Below are positions 54,687-64,000 of a stretch of 64,000 nt of DNA, in pieces (the first letter of the stretch is position 1; each line of letters opens with the position of its first letter). The translations under genes and the position numbers were made by a program. Source of the DNA: Brachypodium distachyon (Eukaryota; Streptophyta; Magnoliopsida; Poales; Poaceae); NCBI RefSeq assembly GCF_000005505.3, contig NC_016132.3, positions 38,330,914 to 38,394,913 of the forward strand, in the 5' to 3' direction. The notes under the pieces were generated by a model. That model saw only the letters and a program-made list of their open reading frames with translations. It was not told where the DNA came from and did not search any database.

Positions 54687-57600
54687 ATGGCCATGTCGCT
54701 GGTAGTGATGGCGGTGGCACCACTGCTGCTGCTGTCGTCATTAGCCGGAGCAGAACTTAATCCAGGGGAGGCGATCGGGATGCCCAACTGCGACATCGAC
54801 TGCGGTCACATGAAGGTGCCGTACCCGTTCGGCATGGGCCCTGCCAGGTGCTACTGGCCAGGCTTCAAGCTCACCTGCAACCGCACGGGTAAAAGCAAAA
54901 CCCCGCGGCTGCTGCTCGGCGACGGCACCGGCACCCTGGGCCAAGTCGAGGATCTCTACTTGCGGAGTCCCTTTCTGAGCGTGACACGCACCGGCAGCGT
55001 CGAAATCGATGCAGCCGGCAAGGGCGCGCTCGGCAGCAGTGTCGGGGAAGACGGGCCTTATACGCTGGCATCACGTGCGAATGAGCTCACCCTGACAGGC
55101 TGCAACGTACAAGTGACTCTCAAGAACGGCAACATCACCATGGCCAGCTGCTCGTCGGTCTGCGAGAGCTACGGCCTCACGACGACGACTCCGGAGATAC
55201 TCACGCGTGACTCGTTGCCATGCTCTGGCAGTCGCTGCTGCCAGGTGGATATCATCAACCAGATCATGGCCCGCGGCAAGGATCGCCTCGTCTACGCCGC
55301 ATCCTACAACGTTGAAGTCACACACTTCGGTCTGAACCGGAGCTCAGACGAGTCGCGAGTCCCCACGCGTGTGTTCGTCGCCAGGAAGGGGTGGTTCGAG
55401 CAGGTCTGGCTCGCTACTGACCACCCTGATCGGCCAAACCGGACACCATCAGAGGATGCGACATTGCGGGTGCCCATTTGGCTGGAATGGGAGGTCCTCG
55501 GCGATAGCATAGAGCCAGCTGATCGCAACAGGACGGCTGTCCAGTGCCCCGCGGAAGCGGACCGCAGAATCTGCAAGAGCAACAACAGCACCTGCAGCAG
55601 GGCTACAGTAGGCTACACGTGCTTCTGCGATGATGGTTTCGAGGGCAATCCGTATGTCACTGACGGCTGCAAAGGTACTTAGCTCTTATTCGTATTATTA
55701 ATAGATCATTTATTATCAATTTATCATCCTTTTTTTTGCCTTTCCTCAAATTTATATGCATTTCCAAATTGGACTATATTACTTTAGATAATTTGAGACT
55801 ACTATAATTTGAGACAACGAAAATGATTATGAACTAATGGTTGCCTGTGCATGTAGATCGCTGCTACTACGGTGATTTAATCGATACAGCTAACTGCACG
55901 TGCCCGCTAGGAACCCAGGGCGACCCTTACCAGCGTGGTGGCTGCATCGGTCTCATCACTGGTCAGTAAAACTATGCAACTCTGGGAGGATTCCATTTTC
56001 ATTTTCACTATAGATACTCTATTTTCACTATAGCATTATTAAGATTCTTCTATTTCTGGTTGCATTTATATTTTTAAATTTATCCAGTGCATATCATTAT
56101 CATATTTATTTTCTTGTTGTGCGTGATCTTGTCTTATGCACGTACGCTCTGTTTGCCGTCTGATTCTCATGATCGATCTATGACGTGAGTTACGCCCATC
56201 ACTTCCCAACTCTATTTCTCGGTCGCACTTATATTTTTAAATCTATCGAGTGCGTATCATTATCATATTTATTTTCCTGTTGTGCATGATCTCTCGTCTT
56301 ATGCACGCACGCTCTGTTTGCCTAGGAGGGAGCACCTAGTAAGAGAAGTTCTGGACCCCGGAACTAAGTTTTGAAGTAGTTCTGACCGTTGCTTTCCCTG
56401 GTGGAGCAGCAATGGCTATGGCAGAGGGGGGGCATTGAGACGTGGCTAAGAGCGACAAAGGAGTCGATTCGACAGCTCTGGTCTAGAAAGGATTGGTGAG
56501 GTGCGGCAACTACGGAGGCGATTTCTTAGATCACATGCACGGGGTTGGAAGTGTGGTTAATGAAACCCCCCAAAAAAGCAAAAAAACATGGAGGCACTTA
56601 AGTAAATATGAAATGTAGTCCGTTCGGAGGCACCGAACCAAAATTGGTCAGAGGTATCAACTAGCAGCCGAGAGGCCGGCATCGGTCAGAGGCATCGAAT
56701 GAGTTCAATTTAGAGACTCTGAAGTCAAACAGAAGCACTGCCATTTATTTGTGCTTCTGTGCTAGTCGGAAGCACCACACAAAGTTATATCTCCTTTAGC
56801 AACATGATACCTAAAGAAATGGTGTCAGATATCTATATATTTGGTTCGGGAGTGTTGAATGTGGTTATTGGTTATTTTTATTGCGCTTTTAGTGATGCTT
56901 CGGATTTGATAAGACACCAAACTTTAAAATGATAAGAGATTAAAGAGTCAATGCTTCACCTCTTGTTCTGAATGCTCCAGGTGGCTGCCGACATATCTGC
57001 GGGAACGTGTCGGCGCCGTACCCATTCGGCGTGGGCCAAGGCCACGACTGCTATCAGGAAGGGTTCAACCTCACATGCATCGACACAGGCCATGAGCCAG
57101 CTCGGCTGTTCCTGGACAGTGACATGGTCACCCAAGTCCTGGAGATCTCAATCCGGAACAACACGGTGCGCGTCCTCGACACCGGCGTTGTTAGCACTAA
57201 TATTTCGAGGCCAACGGAGGGCAACACGGATGAATTTGAGGGATCCTTCGAGCTTAGCACCTATGGCCACGAAGAGTTGCCTTACTCGCTGTCAACCCAC
57301 AACGAGTTAATCCTTACGGGGTGCAACCTGATGGCGGAGCTGAGCTGGGAAAGCGACGGGGGAATCGTCAGCGTCTGCGGCTCCTTCTGCTCCTACAACG
57401 ACATCAAGCAAGACGATCAGTGCAACGGCATGGGCTGCTGCAGGACGCGCATCTCCATGTACAACAACAGCATGCGCTCTCAATTCAAATACAAATTGAA
57501 ATGGTTCAACAAGGGCGACACAGCCCCCGATAGAGAAAAATCGGCGCCCATCCACATTCTTATCGCCGAGGAGGGGCGGTTTAATCAGGGGCAGATCTCT

Positions 57601-59504
57601 AGCAAGCTTCCGTCGGAGCCCGTCAACATTCCCATTCTTCTGCAGTGGGAAGTATTGCGTGGCTTTTCCACTGCTAGCGTCGTCAAGTCTTCCCGTTCGG
57701 ATTGTCCGCGGGAGGTATCCGACCGGCTGTGCAGGAGCAAGCACAGCTACTGCAAGCGAGGAAGCAGAGGCGGCTATACCTGCCACTGCAGAACAGGTTA
57801 CGACGGTGAACCGGACGCCAACCCCTACGTTTCCGATGGATGCAAAGGTTAGTTAGTTAGTCTATCATTCTATTCTATCTAGTATTTATGCCTAAATAAT
57901 TTGAACTAATTGTTTCCTAGCTTTCCTTAATACTGTAACAATATACAGTATGTATTTAAATATTTCTCTCTTTATCTCCAGGTCACAACTTGTCTACTAC
58001 AGGTGAGCAACGGATCTACTGGGGACTTCAATGGGGTACCCGGCCTTTAATATCTTGCTCCTGCTGTCTTTCCAGTATTTCCCAGAAATATATATTGGTA
58101 TTCTGATTTCAATCCACTGAAACTCTTAACAAATTTCTTCTTTCTAATGTCATTAACTCTGCATGCACAAATTATTTGAGAAATTAAAATTTAGTTTAAC
58201 TTATTTCGTCTCTTAGCAAGTGTAGATCGATTGAGGATATTATATACACATGCTGTATTAAATGAATCCTAATATTAATATGCACTATATTGTCAGGTAA
58301 ATACATCATTATAGGAGTTGGTATTGGGGCGGGTGTCATACTTTCCCTTTTCGCTGCATCCTCCATTTCGAAAAAGCTCAAAGACCGAAGGGCACAAATA
58401 TTGAAGCGACAGTTCTTTGAGAATAACCGTGGGCAATTGTTGCGACAGTTGGTATCTCAAAGAGCTGATATTGCAGAAAGAATGATCATAACCTTGGAAG
58501 AGATAGAGAAGGCCACAAACAATTTTGATAAAGCACGTGAACTTGGTGGTGGAGGCCACGGTACGGTTTACAAAGGAATCTTATCTGACCTCCATGTCGT
58601 AGCCATCAAGAAACCGAAGATGGTGGTTCAGAAGGAGATTGATGAGTTTATTAACGAGGTTGCTATCCTATCACAAATCAACCATAGAAATGTGGTGAAA
58701 CTCTATGGTTGTTGCCTTGAAACAGAAGTTCCTCTATTGGTCTATGAGTTTATATCCAATGGTACCCTTTATGAGCATCTTCACACGGGTGAATCAAGAT
58801 CTTTGTCATGGGATGGTAGGTTGCGGATAGCGGTTGAAACGGCTAAATCTCTAGCCTATCTTCACTCAACAGCTTCAGTACCTGTCATTCATAGAGATGT
58901 GAAATCTGTTAACATACTTTTGGATGATACTCTGACAGCAAAGGTAGCCGACTTTGGAGCTTCAAGGTACGTTCCCATGGATAGGTCAGGGGTAACAACA
59001 ATGGTGCAAGGTACAATAGGATATCTGGACCCCATGTACTTCTACACACAGCGCCTCACGGAGAAAAGTGACGTTTACAGTTTTGGCGTCATTCTTGTTG
59101 AACTGTTGACTAGAAAGAAGCCATCTTCATACATGTCACCTGAAGGTGATGGCCTCGTTGCACAGTTTGCTACCTTGTTTGCAGAGGGAAATTTGTCAGA
59201 GATCCTAGACCCACAAGTTGTGGACGAGGGAAGCAAAGAAGTAGAAGCAGTTGCTACACTTGCAGTAACATGTGTAAAATTAAGAGGAGAGGATCGCCCT
59301 ACCATGAGGCAAGTGGAGTTGACACTGGAAGCTGTTCGAGCATCCAATCAGGATGGCTTAGCCAGCACGGGGGATGAGAAATTTGAGGAGAATGTTATTG
59401 CACTAAATTGTCCACAAGCTGATGATGCAATGAGCACTGAAGAATCGACCAGGCAAGTCAGTATGGAAGAAGAGCTGTTGTTATCTTCAAGGTATCCTCG
59501 TTAG
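54687..59504 (+). CDS. Wall-associated receptor kinase (WAK), double-GUB ectodomain, copy 2
   Basis: Five exons: 54687..55674, 55857..55961, 56981..57847, 57982..58002 and 58297..59504, all phase 1, giving 1,062 aa. Signal peptide about residues 1-22 (SLVVMAVAPLLLLSSLAGA). First GUB_WAK module CGHMKVPYPFGMG, EGF-like end. Exon 2 is a shortened EGF-like module with four cysteines, against six in copy 1. Second GUB_WAK module CGNVSAPYPFGVG. A 21-nt microexon. Transmembrane helix at about 663-684 (IIIGVGIGAGVILSLFAASS). The kinase has an intact G-loop, VAIKK lysine, HRDVKSVNILLD, DFGAS and GTIGYLDP. The kinase exon is 1,208 nt in both copies and near-identical. The start has two nearby in-frame ATGs (54,687 and 54,693); the first was chosen. 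Likely plasma membrane. Divergently oriented from copy 1. Confidence 0.93.
56045..56325. repeat. Two-copy direct repeat of about 115 bp in WAK copy 2 intron 2
   Basis: TATATTTTTAAAT.TATC.AGTGC.TATCATTATCATATTTATTTTC ... TTATGCACG.ACGCTCTGTTTGCC at about 56,045-56,160 and 56,210-56,323. The intron then holds about 600 bp of GAGGCACCGAA-rich sequence typical of decayed repeats. Confidence 0.78.
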
Positions 59505-59680
59505 GTCTGCTTGACTACTGGTGATCAACACAGTTTAGCTTCTGATTTTATATAGCTTCATTTGAGTTCAGTTAATTGTAAGACATTGAGTGTTTAGATT
59601 CTGATGTTAGCACACTCAGGCATTTATTTAACTGTAAAACATTATATAATGTCAAACAAGCAGTGTTAACTTAGAGAATG

Positions 59681-61379
59681 TTTTTTTATTTGACTTTTTT
59701 TTTGATTGGCTGCAAAGTAGACAGCATGTTTCGTAGCCAACTATTCGAGGTTTTGATACGGCCTAGTTCGGTTGGTTCCCTTCGTCCCTGTCTTGAAATG
59801 GATAACTTATAAGCAGGCTCAGGGGATCGAGCCGGATGGTGGTTCAGGAAATGCAGCAGCGGGTAATGTTACTGCACGAAAGGGCTGCTGTCCGAAGGAA
59901 TCTGATAAAACTGTATATGTGGTTTGGGCGTTTGGATTTCAAGTTCCTCCTTCTGATGTTCTCCTTTCAGATCTTGTAAACTATATACCAACAGTAATGG
60001 AGTATGTGGTTTGGGCGTTTGGTCAGTTCAAAACAAATGGCTGAATTCACAGCAATAGGATCATGCCAGCGGCGAACAATTACTACCAATCAGCAGTTCA
60101 GCACTCTATCCAAGCACTGGATGGTACCCCCAACCTGGAAATGATCCAGCGGCAGCCAGCAATCTTGATGTCTGGCCCTTTAGATTTGCTACGCCCTTTC
60201 AGGTTTCAGCTCGAATATGTTCAGAACCTCAGCCTCCCCTGAAATTTGGATTTCAGCAGCCCCTGGTGCCTTCCCCACAATCAGCCTTCCCATTTCCTAA
60301 AGGAGATGGTAAATCACCTTGTGCAGCACAATTTGAAAAGCAGACATGGTCGAGTCAGCTAAACTCATTTGCAGTTTCCAGGTTGTGTAAAAGAGAGCCA
60401 AAAAATCAACCTTATGAGGCTATTAACATACTACCTTTTTGTATGGGAACCTATGTATTATGTAAAAGAGAGCCAAAAAATCAACCTTATGAGGCTATTA
60501 GCAGACTGAATGAGACTAGTCTAAACACAGGACAATAAGAACTAGCCATAAATTTTTGAAATTGGACAAATTGGTACCTTAACATCTACGTAGATAGGAA
60601 CTCATTCTATGCTAATGTATCATTAAAATCATTTTGACTATGGAATGCATTGTGTTTGGGACCTGATTATAATCACCATAGAGTAAGATAATAATATAAC
60701 CAAGTGCTGGCTATATCTTATTGCCATGTCATCTATATCCAGCCCAATAAACAATATGTATAGTAATCAGCTATCAGCATGTACTAATTTATTAATACTT
60801 GTCTCACATCACTCTGGCAAAGTTTCTAATAGCTTGTGTCACACCCCACTCTTGATTTACAGCTTGCTTCTTTTCTCTCTCCTCCAATGCTCCAACTAAA
60901 CAAAAATATGATATTTGAACTCTTGTAGTCTGCTTAAATCATCTTATTTTACTTACTCTTATGATGATATTGTGAATAGAGCAAGAAGCGATTTCGATGT
61001 ATTTATTAAGCCAATTGGAACTCGACATGCAGGCAATATTCTTGATAAAGTAACTCTCATTGGGTTTTGATTATTTTAAATGCCTATCCACAGGGTTCGA
61101 ATTCTTAGATAGGAATATAGGATTACAGATAATATCTTAAGCAATATTTACCTGGTAAAGAATGAGTCAGTAACATCAAGTTCTTTTTTCGAAGGATATT
61201 ATTTAACTGTCACAGTGTCTCATGTGAAAGAATTAAATTACATGAAATAACCTGTTACATTGTTGGGACTCATTTCGTGACACAGTTTTGCTCTGGCGCA
61301 AAAATTCTAGACTTTATTGCGACTCTTTTACTGAACTACAATATGAGGGGAAACAAAACTATCCCAACACACTTGCACT
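59681..61379. other. Intergenic with possible gene remnant and filler repeats
   Basis: From 59,772 to 60,380 the plus strand has coding-like but broken frames (GIEPDGGSGNAAAGNVTARK; SAFPFPKGDGKSPCAAQFEK). Inside are a 20-bp repeat TATGTGGTTTGGGCGTTTGG (about 59,916 and 60,003) and a 40-bp perfect repeat (60,386-60,425 and 60,461-60,500). The remainder is AT-rich. I cannot name the parent gene. Confidence 0.35.
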
Positions 61380-63776
61380 TCATGGAGCCCTATCAAATGG
61401 CCGTGTGTCATTGTAGCATATATCCCACACAGCCTCAAGTGCATCTTTTGCGGCCGTCTCCGAGCAGTAAGGGTTGCTCCTGAGAGATTCCAGAACACGT
61501 CTTTTGACACATTCCTTCAGAAATGCAGAAAAGGTCACAACAGACATACAAATTCATTTAGCAAAAGGAAAACATATAGAAAAACACACTCGTTAGCTAA
61601 CAACTCAAGGAACCACGAGAAAACTCAAAACAATCTCAATAGTTCGTACCTCTATATTTACCTATTCTAATTAAGTTTATAACCAATTATTTTCTTGCCA
61701 ACAGAAGTTTGATTGAATTGATTAGAAGAAAAGATGACGGATGTATGGAACTTGGAACCTAAAAGGACGCTATGATAGATTAGGATTGACATCAGATCAC
61801 AGATAACAAAAACCATATGTAAGTTTAGGTATGAGTTCAACAAACAATACGGCAAAAGGCAGTTACTTCCAGCGCAAAAAAAGAAGAAGCAAAAGGCAGT
61901 TGCTTGCTTTGGCCACGAAAAAATAACACTTACTGGCTCATGCCCCCTGATCTTCATGAAGCCTTTCAACAATTCACGTTTGTAATGGCAATTTCCACTA
62001 AGGTGATTAGCTCGAATCTAAGAATATAGAACCACATTAGTCAATTGTCAATGTAAGTCACAACTGAGCATAAGCTTCAGTGTCACAATAACATGCTAAT
62101 AACTAAAATTCATATGACAAGTACTTCGCTACCTCAGAACAAGCATGGTGAGCGCAGTTCTTCAAGTCCATGTTCTTGGTAACACAATCGTCGTAAGCAT
62201 GTATTAACTCATGAATTATGGTCTGTTCTATACTATCTTGATATAGCATGTGATTACAGCAAACTTTTACCTGGAAAAAACAATTTGGTAAATCAAAGCA
62301 GTTTATGTATGAGGACGGATGGTCATTAGATAGTACTCCCTCCGTTCCATAATTCTTGTCTCAAATTTGACCAAAAATGGATGTATCTATTCCTAAAAGG
62401 TGTCTAGATACATGTAATATTTCGACAAGAATTATGGAACGGAGGGAGTACCCAACAAAAGAAGGCATCAATCACTTTACTTAAAATAGAACCCGCAAGG
62501 AAAGAAGGAAGGCCAATCAATGAATTTTGAGGGAAAACAATAATCCTTTGGACAACTGCCCTGGCTTAGCCACTAGTAATATACTCCCTCCGTCTCATAT
62601 TAAGTGACTCAAATTTGCCCAAATATAAATGTATCTATACCTAAAAGGTGTCCAGATACATGTAATAGAAAGTCAGCTAATATGGGACGGAGGGAGTACT
62701 ATCGAGCGAAGTTTTATCTTTAAACTCAGGTTTAACGAAGGATTTGGTCATCCCTTGTTAGTAAAAGGAAAACCATGCATTTCATAATAAGAGAACACAA
62801 TAATGCACCCATATACTGAAGTCTTGTTGACAGGATTATGAACCCATAGTAACTCCTGCCAACATGTACAGAAAACAGGAACCAGCCCTGTCTACCCTTG
62901 TTCTAAATGTTGGCAAGTGAGGTGCAGACGTGAATTTGACAGGAATTTCCAAAGCCAAACTCCATGCACCTAAAACACAGATGAATTGATCTTTTTGAAC
63001 ACTTTCAGTACTCTAACTATCCTCACAGGTGAGGAAAGTTCATAATTTTAGTTGCTCCTTCCAGTTAAGACTTTCCAAAAACGGGCGAGTGCTGCAAGAC
63101 AATTTATCTCCTCACATATCTAACATCATGGACGAATCTTGACAACCAAACACTATCCTAGTTAATCTTTTGAAAAAGCATGTTCTCAAACAACTAAAAC
63201 TCTATAATTTATCAAATGCTTATAGTAGTCTGGTTTGTATTGAATTGTTATGGCTTGCGAGCAACCAAACACGCTACCTAGCTCCAACCATTGCGGCAAT
63301 GCAAATCAAATTGCCAACATAAACCCTTGCGAGTGCAGTGCCAATCATATAAGCGTCCGGTTCTTCGGAACCAAGGGGCGGGGACAGGACTGGACAGGAC
63401 AGGAGCAGCATACCCCTTGGCGGCTAGCGTAGCCACCAGCACTGGAGCAGATTGACGCCTTGATGATCCCCGGAAACACGGGGCATCCGGCCTTCTCCAT
63501 CCGCTCCTTCAGGAACCGCACCGTCGGATCTACGCATCAAAAATTCACAAAGAGAATCAGCTATGGCGCTCACAGAACCGTCGAAAAGAAACTGCTGGAG
63601 GCGCAAAGCAAGCGCGTACGTTTGAGAGCCGAGGAGATGCCGGCGACGCACTCCTTGAACGGCATGGCGCCGGGGGTGGAGCCGGGGGAGGCGCGCGGTT
63701 GTGGCTGAGAAGCCGCCTCCACTCTGGTGGTCTCCGGCGCGACGTTGTCGCCTTCCCCGACCGCCGCCGCCGCCAT
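61380..63776 (-). CDS. ATP23-type mitochondrial inner-membrane metalloprotease
   Basis: Five exons: 63776..63620, 63529..63414, 62270..62133, 62017..61934 and 61514..61380, phases consistent, giving 209 aa. Exon 2 encodes TVRFLKERMEKAGCP. Exon 3 holds VCCNHMLYQDSIEQTIIHEL with the zinc protease motif HELIH (H111, E112, H115) and DDCVTKNMDLKNCAHHACSE. Exon 4 has NHLSGNCHYKRELLKGFMKI. Exon 5 ends with SNPYCSETAAKDALEAVWD and PFDRAP-stop. These are the ATP23 (Peptidase M76, Ku70-binding-protein-like) signatures, including the twin CX9C-like cysteines. In yeast the enzyme matures and chaperones ATP synthase subunit 6; the plant role is inferred. The N-terminus is Ala-rich without a strong basic presequence. 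The long intron 2 contains two MITEs. Confidence 0.95.
62334..62450. mobile_element. Stowaway MITE in ATP23 intron 2
   Basis: TA-CTCCCTCCGTTCCATAATTC and GAATTATGGAACGGAGGGAG-TA form almost perfect inverted ends. Interior TTGTCTCAAATTTGAC and TACATGTAATATTTCGACAA. It is the best-preserved element in the window. Confidence 0.95.
62582..62698. mobile_element. Stowaway MITE in ATP23 intron 2
   Basis: TA-CTCCCTCCGTCTCATATTAAG and GCTAATATGGGACGGAGGGAG-TA, the AAGTGACT subtype as at 22,573-22,872. It lies 131 bp from the previous element. Confidence 0.94.
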
Positions 63777-64000
63777 TATTTTCTATCTCCGCCGGCGGCT
63801 AGGCCGGAGGGCAGAGAAGTCAGAATGGGGCTTTAGGTCTACTAGTCTTCAGATTTTTTTTTCTTTTTGAGCGAAACTAGTCTTCAGGGTTTGGGAAGCT
63901 AGGCAAGTTCAGATCTCTGGTCTGAAGTCTGAACTCTTCAGTACTGGACTGGATGGGCGGGCAGGTAACTGGGCTCAATTATATAAAGAGCACCACACAC
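63777..64000. other. ATP23 upstream region
   Basis: Promoter-side sequence with a T-rich run at 63,855-63,868 and CTGGGCT near the window end. No further gene visible before the window stops. Confidence 0.4.

Larger units (their letters stand above)
50480..59680. repeat. Right arm of the large inverted duplication
   Basis: Inverted counterpart of about 40,020-47,680. It is longer because of a MITE (52,612-52,692), a LINE fragment (52,834-53,774) and a larger WAK intron. Confidence 0.88.

Noticed and set aside
1..64000. tRNA, rRNA, CRISPR or autonomous transposase genes
   Set aside because: I looked for tRNA-like box A/B pairs, rRNA-like runs, regular spaced repeats and transposase motifs and found none I could support.

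Overview
The window is nuclear DNA of a grass, most likely a pooid such as Brachypodium or a relative. The evidence is split genes with GT-AG introns, very GC-rich 5' coding ends in an AT-rich background, many Stowaway-type MITEs (TA target site plus CTCCCTCCGT-like termini), and protein families at typical plant lengths. Nothing looks bacterial or viral. Species assignment is inference.

Layout. 0.7-4.1 kb (-): jasmonate-oxygenase-like 2-oxoglutarate dioxygenase, three exons. 6.4-8.1 kb: interleaved segmental duplication and a MITE. 8.5-9.6 kb (+): GT-3-like trihelix transcription factor. 11.4-12.6 kb: tandem non-coding duplication. 13.8-14.4 kb (+): small, probably plastid-targeted one-helix protein. 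15-24 kb: repeat- and MITE-rich intergenic DNA with a possible plastid-DNA insert and a GC island. 24.6-26.4 kb (+): ankyrin/RR-TZF CCCH zinc-finger protein. 28.7-29.6 kb: DNA transposon with an 8-bp target duplication. 29.9-35.6 kb (-): two-exon DUF4378 (TRM-like) gene whose intron holds a LINE-like element that itself holds a Mutator-like element. 38.1-39.4 kb (+): F-box pseudogene. 40.3-44.9 kb (-) and 54.7-59.5 kb (+): two wall-associated receptor kinases (WAKs). 48.3-49.5 kb (-): NSP5-like kelch protein. 61.4-63.8 kb (-): ATP23-type mitochondrial metalloprotease, five exons.

The main structural finding is a large imperfect inverted duplication. The left arm (about 40.0-47.7 kb) and right arm (about 50.5-59.7 kb) each carry a WAK gene, its promoter, several kb of upstream sequence and a small conserved unit. 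They diverge from a 2.8-kb spacer holding the kelch gene. Arm-to-arm comparison shows clean empty sites for a LINE insertion (52,834-53,774) and lacks a Stowaway MITE (52,612-52,692), so both post-date or differ since the duplication. Both WAKs have an unusual ectodomain with two GUB_WAK-type modules, apparently made by duplication of a phase-1 exon. I see no operon-like or multigene pathway; the genes look functionally independent apart from the WAK pair. No RNA gene, CRISPR array or complete autonomous transposon was recognised.
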